Assembly: GCA_949825045.1 (NCBI GenBank)
Contig: OX463829.1
Span: forward strand, 19,872,715-19,936,714
From: Argyresthia goedartella
Taxonomy: Eukaryota; Arthropoda; Insecta; Lepidoptera; Argyresthiidae
DNA: 64,000 bases
Direction of reading: 5' to 3'
A program made the position numbers and the translations under genes. Positions 20,072-29,694 of the stretch are shown here, piece by piece (within the stretch, counting starts at the first letter, position 1; each line of letters opens with the position of its first letter). The notes beneath the pieces are model-generated. The model had not been told where the DNA came from. It did no database searches and saw only the letters and a program-made list of their open reading frames with translations.

Positions 20072-20477
20072 CTGGACAAAGGTTGGAGGTCTGAGACCTT
20101 ATGAATAAATATAAATATTGATGACATCACATACGCTAACGGCCATGAGACGTTGCCAGATGGTCAGGACAGGAAGACATTGATCAGCAAAATAAATAAA
20201 AATATCAGGAGCCAAATGTCTTAAAGTAAACTCCTATCCCCAGCAAGTTGTTAGCTTATGACCTGAAAGAAAGCTTAGTGATTGAGAGAATCAATGACCT
20301 ATAATATAATAACTTGCGCATGAGGACAAACAATCAACATTATCCTGCGTCAGTACAATCCTGACAAGCTACCGTGACTTACAGACATATATTTCGTAGC
20401 CTTGAACTTGAATAGATACTTACAGGCCTCGTCAGCGCCTTTTGAGAAACCATTGTTGAGTACAGGTAGATACTTAC

Positions 20478-20676
20478 GTAATATTCGAAGGATCCAGAGG
20501 GAACTCCCAGTTCGGAACCCAAGGCCGAATCTGTTCCGGCAGGTGCACGTACGTGAGGTTCGCAGCCACGCGCTTGACCAGGTCGCCCAGATCGTTGGGG
20601 ACTCCTCGGGGTAAAGAGAAGCAGGCGATCAGGTGACCCTTCTTGAGCTCGTCGTCTGGGAATATGGATCGTGGAT
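20478..20676 (-). CDS. DNase II-like protein (catalytic motif lost), exon 4
   Basis: The exon lies between acceptor 'ttcatttcag' and donor 'ttac|gtaagt'. It reads NPRSIFPDDELKKGHLIACF, then SLPRGVPNDLGDLVKRVAAN and YVHLPEQIRPWVPNWEFP. In DNase II this is the 'YPxTGxxYGQTFLCVS...IxxQLxxxxPxVY' region, and 'GHLIACFSL' takes the place of 'GQTFLCVSV'. The single conserved cysteine is kept. Confidence 0.83.
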
Positions 20677-21216
20677 CTGAAATGAACAGCTTGTTGGCGA
20701 CCGCATTCTTGAATCATCGTTGCCTCACGGTAATCCAAGAACAAAAGAGGTGCTGCACTTTTTTGGCAATTTCTTTGACATGCATCTCAATTCAGCTTAC
20801 ACCTTGTATACTTTGGTCGGCTATATCCAACGGATTTAGCACGTATAAACATAAAACATAAACATTTATATACACATATACTGCTTCTGGATTCTGGTCC
20901 CACAGTGGAATACCCTGTGTCGTGGGAACCAGAAACAGCAACGTCACACACATATATAAACATCAGAGTCCTGGGGATTTTTCTTCGAACTTAGGCTTAG
21001 GCTTAGCTTGGCTCTATGAAACCCATAGTACGTCACTTCTCAGCCCGAAGACCACAGCATCGCAAACATGCATTTACAATTTTTGTATTGTAAAGGTAAT
21101 TTATTTATAGTAGGTACTAATAGAGCACTCACGTAATCGAGTAAAGTAAAGACAGACCATGCTACGGAATTGGCCTATATCAAAACTCCATAACATCTGT
21201 ATTCCACTGCACTCAC

Positions 21217-21370
21217 TCGTAAAATTAGGGTAGTCAGGCAAGCTGTGCGTGATCCACACGCCACCAGTCTCATCCGCCATGAGGATACCGGCAGCGGAGG
21301 TGCCTTTGAAGCGTCCCTTGCCTGTGCGGTCGGAGTAGACCACTGCGCTCATATGATCGTGGTAGGTTGG
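21217..21370 (-). CDS. DNase II-like protein (catalytic motif lost), exon 3
   Basis: The exon lies between acceptor 'gtttcccag' and donor 'acga|gtgagt', entering in phase 0 and leaving in phase 1. It reads PTYHDHMSAVVYSDRTGKG, then GTSAAGILMADETGGVWITH and SLPDYPNF. 'GHTKGVxxxD...WLVHSVPxFP' is the first HxK motif and following block of DNase II; here GHTKG is replaced by GTSAAG, so His and Lys are missing, but 'VWITHSLPDYP' is well kept. This single exon corresponds to two exons (and about 57 more residues) in the paralogue. Confidence 0.85.
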
Positions 21371-21939
21371 CTGGGAAACATAAGATAAGATGATGCAGGT
21401 TTAACAGATATGTCGTCTTGGGAAAAAACGTGAATGGAAAGAAAAATACTGTGAAATATTATTACCGAGAATTTATTTATACAGTCTGTTAAAGGGTCAT
21501 TAGAGCGATCACTTTTATTTTTGCAAATAAAATTTTCTTCCTACGCCCATGTGGTGGCAGCGAAATGGCCAAGACACATATGAAAATAGGGCTTTGTAGA
21601 GTAAGGGAGTGTAGTGTTAGAAGCTAGGCTCTACATGAGATCTGATGACTTTTTGACAGTGTGAGCCATATGGTATTGGCAACATTTTACTCTGCCCAAA
21701 CATGCCAGCATAATGCAGAATTGATAAATTAACTTGATCTGAACAAATTGTAGTCGAAGAAAAGCATGCTTAGAAAGATAAAGCCTGATGAAATCAAAAC
21801 AAACAAAGTGTCACACCTTTTCCCATGTGGCGAAGCAGTGGCACAGTTATGCCTATGTTGATGATAAGGTTTTCTCACAATGTTTTTAGAATAGATTTTT
21901 GAAGGACTTGGTGGCAATATCACCGGTTAACAAACATAC

Positions 21940-22102
21940 CCGAAACAGCGGAGCGATTGTGTGAGTCAGCATATTTCGGCCGGTGATGTGAATGCGGGAA
22001 CGCAGCCATCTTTGTTCAAACTCGTTAGAGGAGAAGTAGATGAAGTTGGTGCCGGGTTCCAGGGGTGAATTGGTCACTGCTCCCGGCTTGTAGAGGAACC
22101 AC
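21940..22102 (-). CDS. DNase II-like protein (catalytic motif lost), exon 2
   Basis: The exon lies between acceptor 'caaacctag' and donor 'cgg|gtatgt'. The first base completes Trp, giving VDWWFLYKPG at the junction with exon 1. It continues FIYFSSNEFEQRWLRSRIHI and ends LTHTIAPLFR. 'PVDWxxxYKLP' and 'TLxPLY' are standard N-terminal marks of DNase II. Confidence 0.88.
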
Positions 22103-22234
22103 CTAGGTTTGATATCATATTCAGACGAACTTCATAAGTGTCACAACTAAACTAATTTAATAAACAAGTTTGAAAATGGACCTGGCCATCAGGCAAGAGA
22201 ACCCGGAATTTAAACGGCCAGTTTAGTTTTTTGG

Positions 22235-22298
22235 ACGCCTTTGGGAACAAAACTTAGATTACGTATCTACGTAATCTAAGTTTTGTTCCTAAAGGCGT
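22235..22298. repeat. 31-bp palindrome, 2-base loop
   Basis: 22235-22265 and 22268-22298 are reverse complements with one mismatch; the loop is 'tc'. The arm contains 'ggaacaaaacttagattacg'. It lies in intron 1 of the DNase II-like gene. Confidence 0.88.
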
Positions 22299-22354
22299 TA
22301 CCTATCTAGGTAAAATCATAAGTAAACATCACTATGATCATAAATATTCGAACA

Positions 22355-22705
22355 AAAAGTAAAACCGACTTTAAAGCCCTATTTGATTAGCGAAAATGTA
22401 AGCAATCGTATCACAACCCATAAACTACCCAGAATTGAGTAGTTCCGGTGGCAATCTGTATTTCCTTCATTCCAAATGCACGAGATAGTACAAAATACCT
22501 ACCCACTACTCAATTCTGGGTTATCTACGCTGTAGGTGTGCATTTATTATTTGAATGATGTCAATGGGACCAATCGGAAGGAACCCTCTCGAACAAAAAA
22601 TAATTATCCAAATCGGTCCATCCGTCTAGAGTAATCGCTGAATATACATTAAAAAACCGACCAATTGATGACTCCTCCTTTTTTGATGTCAGTTAAAACA
22701 AAACA
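22355..22705. mobile_element. Dispersed repeat bounded by 'aaaccgacttt' and 'gtcagttaaaa'
   Basis: The right part ('attaaaaaaccgaccaattgatgactcctccttttttgatgtcagtt') is a common lepidopteran repeat end. An internal block starting 'ccctatttgattagc' is shared with a second copy at about 23396-23880. It is non-coding. Confidence 0.6.
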
Positions 22706-23066
22706 AGGTGTAATAAGACTATAATGGCCCTGTTCCGAGAAGTCCCGGTAGCTCTATCTATGTGATACAGATATGCGACAAACAGATTCATCTCATCCAC
22801 AGAGCTTATGGGTACTTCTTGGAACGGTCGCATTCTAAGGGTGATTAGGCTCAAATCTCATCATATTGGTTTAGTAGAAAGCGAAAGTTGTTCTGAATGA
22901 TGTATCGCCATAAAGTATCAATATCTTGTCAAGCTTGGTGTCCACACGAGCCAGGGCGTCTTGGATTTCAATCCTGGCCCTATTCTTATTGGGACGTTGC
23001 TGATAGGCATATCATTTACTATATATACTAATTGACCAGGTTATCAAAAAAAAATATGCTATTTAC

Positions 23067-23206
23067 CAATCCACAGGTTCGTTAGCGTTGTTCCTGCAAT
23101 GTAGATCTATTGCGCCCCATCCTTGCTTATAATCAATCTTAGAGCCAGCTAGCGTAAACGGAAACAAAACTAAAAACACAACATATTGATACACGCGACA
23201 TAGCAT
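23067..23206 (-). CDS. DNase II-like protein (catalytic motif lost), exon 1 with signal peptide
   Basis: The start is ATG at 23204-23206, chosen because a hydrophobic signal peptide follows at once (LCRVYQYVVFLVLFPFTLAG). An upstream start at 23284 would add 26 charged residues in front of it. The mature part reads WGAIDLHCRNNANEPVDW, matching the DNase II start 'CRNExGxPVDW'. The donor is 'gattg|gtaaat'. The six exons sum to 1,173 nt, exactly 391 codons with the stop. The product should be secreted or lysosomal. With both HxK motifs gone it is predicted not to cut DNA; a binding or regulatory role is possible but unproven. The even reading frame over six exons argues against simple decay. 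Confidence 0.87.
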
Positions 23207-23395
23207 TGTTATCGATAACTCATAAATGTTTCGAAATATTTCGAATTTATTGATTTTTTCTGTAAGTTTACGCGATATGTACAAAAGGTACAGTTAGAAT
23301 TGGCATTATAAAATTTTTGGCAGATATTCAATAGACGGTGGTCATCTACTAACTTTCAAAAGATGTAAAAAAATAATTAAATTCTTGTACAATTT

Positions 23396-23880
23396 AAACG
23401 AAAAGTAAATCTTTAGAAAAAAGCGACTCCAATGATCCAACCCTATTTGATTAGCAATAATTGAAATAATCGTATCCCAACCCATGAAATACCCAGAATT
23501 GACTAGTTTAGGTAGCAATCTGTAACCATCATCATTGTATTGAACTGCAGCTTCCAAATGTGTATTTTCCAAAATACACAAGATACTATACAAAATCCCC
23601 AAATGGCTTAACCATATATATGCATATGGTTACATGCACTGTGACGAGAATACATTAGCTACTTAGCAACCGTAATAAAGTAACCATATCGCATTAAGGA
23701 CTGGTCTTCATCATCAGTTCCACTTAACAAAAGTATGCTTCCTGAAGGTAAATGCACGAGTTATTATAAAAAAAAAAATACAAAAATCGCAAAACATACA
23801 AACATTTAAATAAACATTAAAAAACTCTGATTAATTGAGAACCTCTCTCTTTTTTAACACGCTTTTATTAAGTTCACCTG
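23396..23880. mobile_element. Second copy of the same dispersed repeat
   Basis: 'ccctatttgattagcaataattgaaataatcgtatcccaaccc' parallels 22378-22425, and the right end 'attaattgagaacctctctctttttt' parallels 22655-22690. A minus-strand open frame here (23342-23602) belongs to the repeat. Confidence 0.6.
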
Positions 23881-24409
23881 TAACTACGTTAGTAAGCAAT
23901 AAAGTAACTATGTAAACAAATGCAAGTTAAATTTGACCCACTTCCCGGTTTCCGATTGAGCTTTAATTTAGAACAATTATATGTAAGTAACGGCTAAACA
24001 AACAGTAACAAAAATTTGCTGTCCAAATAGTTCATTTGGAGATCTTGTAAATTTATTAGTCGTGGAACCTATGATGAGTGCAGCACTGTTGTAATTATGG
24101 TGGGAAATCATTCAAACACTAGTCAGAACGATTTGAATAAGTGCAAAATACAAAATACAAAAAAGTTTATTTTGTTCTCTCACATAGTTTTATATGGTGT
24201 AACATTGTTTAACTTAGGTGCTATGCGTTTTGTCTTATCTATGTGAGAGACTGCTATCCGTACTAGGAGGTCCTGTTTGACAGATTACCAGCCTCTCCCG
24301 ACGCTGAACCGGAGTAATCAAGGTACCCAAGGTAGGTGCAATTTAATTATCAGAGAGGTAAGAGAGTGTATGGTGTGGAGTGTCAGAGATTGGAAGTGTG
24401 TGTAAGTGA

Positions 24410-24514
24410 GGTGTGTGTGGGGTGTGTGTGTGTGGTGTGTGTGTGTGTGTGTGTGTGTGTGAGTAGGTATGTGGGTGGGTGGGTGTGTGTGAGGGTGTGT
24501 GGGTGTGTGTGTGG
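24410..24514. repeat. GT/CA microsatellite
   Basis: Almost continuous 'gt' with interruptions 'gggt', including an unbroken run near 24437-24460. It lies in the LINE-C 3' UTR. The open frames of repeated Thr-His or Val-Cys across it are artefacts. Confidence 0.95.
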
Positions 24515-24532
24515 AAGGACAGGGGGAGATCA

Positions 24533-27500
24533 TCAGGAGATGATTGACAGAAGACTTTCAGTGTCCTCATAGCTTAGTGATTTTAGCCACGCTGTTGGTA
24601 CTCTTTTACATTCGTATTTTGTAAGAGAGTATATATATTTTTTTTTATTTATCCTATTGTAGAGATACTCTCCTAAAAAGCCAAAAAATCTATGAGAGAA
24701 GTCGGTAGACCAAGTGGTGCGCGAATTACAGACCTTGTAATTGCGTCGTTTGGAGGCAAAGAGTGCTGGATCGTAGCTTATTAAAGAGTGTTGCTTCAGT
24801 ATGGTGTTCAGAATAAATAGTTGTCTGACGGACAGAACATCAGCCAATGGATAGAGTTGTTGTGTGGGAAATATGGTAGGGACAGACTTACCTTAAGAAC
24901 TGAGCGTTGGGCTCTTTCGAGTTTTAATATCGAGATCGAGTCAGAAATGAGGAGATCCGTAGAAGAACCAAAGTTGCTGACATAGCCCGTAGGATAAGCA
25001 AGCTGAAGTGGCAATGGGCAGGCCACATAGCGCGAAGATCGGATGGCCAATGGGGCAAAAAGGTCCTTGAATGGAGACCACGTACTGGCAAGCGCAGTGT
25101 GGGTCGGCCACCTACGAGATGGACCGACGACCTGGTGAGGATCGCTGGATCTCGTTGGATGCAGGTGGCTACGGACAGGTCACGCTGGAGTGCGATTGGA
25201 GAGGCCTATGTTCAGCAGTGGACATTAACAGGCTGAAATGATGAGTTTTAATATATTTGTTTTATTTGTTCCCCCCCAAACAGTGATACAGTAGGATATA
25301 ATTGACTGACACAACGCTATATATACCATTTTGATGATATTTTTGTCAGCAACATGCCGAAGGTTCTTAAAAATGTATATGAGTTTGCGAGTCCTGGAAG
25401 ATATAAGATCGAGATGTAGATTGAAACGAAGGGTATTATCAATTATTACACCCAAGTATTTGATATTTAATGATAGGCTTAAGTGGCTGCAAGAACAGGG
25501 GAAGGTTGAGTAGCAAGAATGAGCTCTAATTGAATAGTTATCAAAGATTCCAGATGGTATACTTCTAAGTGAGAATGGCATAAATTTCGTTTTGTCCACA
25601 TTAAGGGAAAGACGGTTGTTTCTTAGCCAGGAATACACTTCATCGAAACCCAATTGAGCAAAACCAAACGCCTCCTCCCAAGTATCCCCATGGAATATCA
25701 GCGCTGTGTCGTCTGCAAAGGTAATAAGTTTGCCATTTGCTAGTCGTGTATCACAGAGGTCATTAATAAATATAAGAAATAGAGTTGGACCTAGGACGCT
25801 GCCTTGAGGGACTCCGTATGTTATTGGCAAGTCATCGCTAGTGAAGTCACCAACTCTTACCCTCTGCTTTCTATTAGTTAGATAGTCATTAAACAGATTG
25901 AGTTGCGTGTCGCGGACACCAATGCTCTCAAGCTTATCCAGTAGCAGTGGGACAGAGACACTATCGAACGCTTTAGCAAGATCAAGGAATATTGCAATAA
26001 CTTTCTTTTTGCTGTCCAATTTTGACACTATGTGTTCAGTCAACTCGTGGACTGCCTCTTTAGTAGAAACACCGGATCTAAATCCGAACTGTGAGCTAGA
26101 AAGAAGGTGTTTAGATTGTAGGTAACTAACGAGGCGTTTGTTTAGGAGTTTTTCGACTATTTTAGATAGCGTTGAAAGTATTGAGATAGGTCTGTAATTA
26201 TTGACACTGTCTCTGTCACCACTTTTATAGATTGGAATCACTTCAGCGAGCTTGAAAGCAGTTGGAATGATACCAGTAGAGAAGATTAGGTTGACTAGGA
26301 ATGTTATTGGTTTGATTAGGATAGATTGAAAACGTTTTAGGAAGTCTCCGGAGATGTTATCGCGACCTATAGTATTGTTTTTTTTTAAGTTAAGGATGCA
26401 TTTTCGTACTTCTACCTCATCAGTTGGTGTTAGAGCGAAAGAAAAAGGAGAAGTACGTTTGGGTGTGACTTTGGATAATGGAGGAGATATTTTATCTGCT
26501 AGGTTTTTTCCAATAGACGAAAAAAAGTTGTTTATTTTATTAACTGAGGCAATAGGTTCTGAAGGAGATATGAGCTCTGATGCAGGGTTAAGTTTCGAAT
26601 TAGAGTGGGCTATCCGTTTTATAGTATCCCAAAGCATTTTATTGCTGGTTTTGGATGCATTTTGTACCAATTTTTTCTCATATTCATTCTTTACCTTTTT
26701 TATTAGCTCGTTGCAGAAATTTCTGTACCGTTTGTACGTGGTAGAGATAACGTCATTATTTGGGTTCTTTTTGGTTTTTTTATGAAGATTATCCCGGTTT
26801 CTCATGCAACGAAGTAATCCGAGTGTGATCCAGGGCTTTGTTATGCGCTTTCGGTTAGGGACTGAGATAGTTTTAGTATTTGATTTAATTTTGCTAGATA
26901 ATTTAGAGATAAGTAGTGTTGCGGCAACGTTAGGGTGGGAGTTATCATAGAGCGAGTCGAAGTTTAGACTTTCCATGTCCTTGTCCAGCCCTTCGTGACT
27001 GTAGATAATGGTTTCATATGATTTAATTCTCGCTCTAGTATAAATATTAACGAGTCATGATCTGTGACCGATGTTTGGGCAACATAACAGGAAGCAGGAA
27101 GTTTGGTTTTGACCATTACATGATCTAGACATGTTTTACCATGAGTAGGTAATAAGTGAGCTGGTAAAATGCTATGCGAAGCTAGTAGGTTAAGGTAGGT
27201 TGGTGAATTAATGTCGGTGTTGTGATCCAAAATGTCTATATTAATGTCGCCTATAAGTATAGTGTTGGAAACGTTGGAGCTACTGAGGAGGTCATTTAGT
27301 GATTCGAAAAAAGGATTGACATTTTTATATCCAGGTGGTCTATAAATTGCCAGCAGAAGAGTACTGGAGTCGATTTTTATGGTTAGACCGTTAGCATCAC
27401 TTAGGTTGGGTTCGGAAATGGATATAGATAAAGTTGAGATATTTTAATAAAATATAATTACACCTTCATTTTGAGTTTTATTTCTATTAGTTTTAATATA

Positions 27501-27767
27501 GCTGTAACCATCTAGTGAAGGAATGCTTGGATTATTTTGTAGCCAACATTCTGTGAGAATAATAAAGTCCCAGTCAGTGTTAGATCTTTCTAGGAGTGTT
27601 AGTAGACTAGGAAAGTTTTTATTGACGCTACGAATATTCTGATGTAATATTTTAATAGTATGTACCGGCTTAGATATTATGTTCGGGCAATCTTCTATAT
27701 CACATGTTGACGAATGACAGATAGTAAAATTATCCAGGTCTTTAATTATATCATTTGTGTCAAGCAT
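24533..27767 (-). pseudogene. LINE-C ORF2: endonuclease and reverse transcriptase, broken
   Basis: The endonuclease starts with KILHQNIRSVNKNF and FIILTECWLQ and goes on, past an in-frame TAA at 27444-27446, to YRPPGY, ILIGDINIDI, and CLDHVMVKTK...TSVTDHD. A frameshift lies near 27035. The reverse transcriptase is open from 26976 to 25245, with VIPIYKSGDRDSVNNYRPIS, FLDLAKAFDSV, YGVPQGSVLGP and FADDTALIF, so the catalytic YxDD-type motif (FADD) is intact. An RTE fragment interrupts it at 24931-25242; the C terminus resumes as ERAQRSVLKVSL and ends SYEDTESLLSIIS at 24533. As it stands no active enzyme is expected. Confidence 0.88.
24931..25242 (+). mobile_element. RTE-type LINE 3' fragment inserted in LINE-C
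   Basis: The plus strand reads RRRTKVADIARRISKLKWQW, then AGHIARRSDGQWGKKVLEW and RWTDDLVRIAGSRW, ending near the stop followed by 'ctgaaatgatga'. This is the conserved C-terminal end of RTE-clade reverse transcriptase, with the typical 'tga' tail. A 12-bp target duplication 'gagttttaatat' flanks it (24919-24930 and 25243-25254). Confidence 0.9.
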
Positions 27768-28211
27768 TGTGAGTGTTATAAGTTAAACCAGGTGAATTTC
27801 AATCAGATGTAAGTTTGACAGGGTTTATCACGTAGACAATGTATGAAAGGGTGTGAGAGAGCTTATGTGAAAGGTGTGAAAGCGTGTGTAAAAGCATGGT
27901 ATAATAGGTCAACGAGATATCTGAGCAATTTTCGGGTGAGGAATGTTTTGTAGGATATGTGTATTGTAGTGTATATGTGTGTATTGTATGTGTTCGTAGA
28001 TGTGTATGTGTGTAAATATATGTTTCTGTTTTTTTATGTCTATGTGCAAGTGGTGAATGATAGTTGTCGTGAGAATGGGGGTGGTGGGTGTTGAGTAGTT
28101 CAAGTTATCTGGGATAGGGTAGGGGATACAATGTATCGAAGCAATAATTACAGAGATGTTGACAATATAAATGGAAGAGTAAGAATTAAAAGGAGCTTTA
28201 AAATTTGCTAG

Positions 28212-29138
28212 TCATTTCGTGTTTAACTTATCTAAGTCTCTCTCATTGACAATGCGAACCGCCGGCGAATCTTCGGTTTTCTTCAGGTATGTGATACCCA
28301 GATACGTCCAGGTGGAGTGATAGTTGTTCGCTTTGGCGGCCTGTCGGGCGAGGTACGCTAGTTTCCTTCCTTGTTGCGTTAGGGATTCATTGATATATAC
28401 GTGTTGAGCAGGACCGAGAAGCTGGAGATGGGATGTGTTCAGCTTCGTACCCTTGTGGGCTTTGTTATATGCTGCGGTATTTCTTAGGAAGCCGTCTTTA
28501 TGTAAAGTTGTGGTGAAGTTCACAATTATGTGGTTAGTTGATTCGTCCTTGGTTTATAAACGATAGGTGTTGTTAATATCCGAGTCCGAAATAGGCTGGC
28601 CTATCACATCGCCAACTTTTTTTACCACAGATCGTAAAAGTGACTTATTTTCTGAGGGTTGTCTAGGGATGTTCTTTATTTCTACTGTGGTTGAGCGAGA
28701 GGTATGCTCCAGTAGCTCGATTTTACTCTCCAAGTATTCTATTTTTTGTTCGTAGGACTTATTTTTTTGTTCCATGTTGGCCAATTGTTGAAGTAGTTCA
28801 TCATACCTTGTAGAGAGGAAGTCTACACTCTTTTGTATGTCATTATTTTGGTCTTTAATGATAATCATCGAGTCCATGAGCTTATCGAATTTAGAATTTT
28901 GCTTAGTTTCGAAGTTTACGAACATAGACTTCATCTCGTCCAGCATAGTGGGGGAGTCCGATGTTAACTCTTCATTTAGTTGTCTTTTGAATCTTCTGGT
29001 CACATAATCATTGTGGCCACTTGCCTCTGTGTCCATGGTTGGCGGAAATATTTGGGGATCAGAGGCAGAGATAGTAGCAGGCATAGTTCCCATAGGAGAG
29101 AGATTAGTTTGCTGCGGTGGAGTGCGTCGAGTTGACAT
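28212..29138 (-). pseudogene. LINE-C ORF1 protein, one in-frame stop
   Basis: It starts with ATG at 29136-29138 (STRRTPPQQ). A coiled-coil stretch follows (DKLMDSMIIIKDQNNDIQKS, then QQLANMEQKNKSYEQKIEYL). After it comes VEIKNIPRQPSENKSLLRS and IGQPISDSDINNTYRL, then a TAA at 28554-28556, and in the same frame HIIVNFTTTLHKDGFLRN and LKKTEDSPAVRIVNERDLDK. This arrangement (coiled coil plus an RNA-binding region related to the baculoviral FP-type domain) is typical of ORF1 proteins in insect LINEs. The single stop is the only break seen. Confidence 0.8.
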
Positions 29139-29269
29139 AATTATCGTCCTAACAACGTTTGGACGTTCGTCGCGTAAATATGCGATGCGGCAGGCTACCG
29201 GAACAGTGACTCACGCGCAGCTATATGTAGGTAATATCGAAAGGAAGGACATATAGCTATCCTACTTTG

Positions 29270-29565
29270 GTTTTGATATGTCCTGCTTACTTGCGGAGTG
29301 ATGCGGAGCCGGGGCGAGGTGATGACCACTAGCTATCTCGTTCTGGTTTCTGTATGTCCTGTTCTAATTGGCTTACTTGCGGAGTGGTGCGCCGGAGCAA
29401 GGTGTTTAGACCAGCAGCTATCTCGTTCTGGTTTCTGTATGTCCTGCTCTAGTCGGTTTATGTCCTGTTATAATTAGCTTACTTGCGGAGTGGCGCGCCG
29501 GGGCAAGGTGTTGAGACCAGTAGCTATCTCGTTCTGGTTTCTGTATGTCCTGCTCTAGTCGGTTT
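29270..29565 (-). repeat. LINE-C 5' UTR tandem monomers
   Basis: Three copies of a unit of roughly 100-120 bp carry 'cttacttgcggagtg', 'gtagctatctcgttctggtttctgtatgtcctg' and similar words, at about 29290-29370, 29370-29450 and 29475-29560. They lie directly upstream of ORF1 in the LINE's own direction. Confidence 0.75.
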
Positions 29566-29694
29566 AGTTCCTTGTTTCGCTGCACTCCTATTATTTCGTA
29601 GTAATTTTAAGCGGCACAATTTTATATTATTTGATTTAAATACAAGAAGATAATTAAATAGCGATTTGGTAATTTCGCGTCCGTACTCGACGGG

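Larger units (their letters stand above)
24140..29690 (-). mobile_element. LINE-C copy 1, near full length, minus strand
   Basis: In minus-strand order it has a 5' region with tandem monomers (about 29565-29270), ORF1 (29138-28212), ORF2 with endonuclease and reverse transcriptase (27767-24533), a 3' UTR containing a GT/CA repeat, and a terminal part 'aacttttttgtattttgtatttt' near 24160-24140. An RTE 3' fragment is inserted in ORF2. The two-ORF plan without RNase H fits the Jockey/CR1 group. Confidence 0.85.

Noticed and set aside
20073..20105. Alternative acceptors for DNase II-like exon 5 at 20098 and 20092
   Set aside because: Both are out of phase with exon 4; the acceptor before 20071 fits phase and has a better pyrimidine tract.
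23342..23602. 86-codon minus-strand open frame (YNDDGYRLLPKLVNSGYF)
   Set aside because: It looks protein-like but lies in a dispersed repeat whose second copy at 22.4 kb lacks the frame; it also has no place in the DNase II exon chain.
24318..24572. Open frames of Thr-His-Pro or Val-Cys repeats
   Set aside because: Translation of a GT/CA microsatellite.
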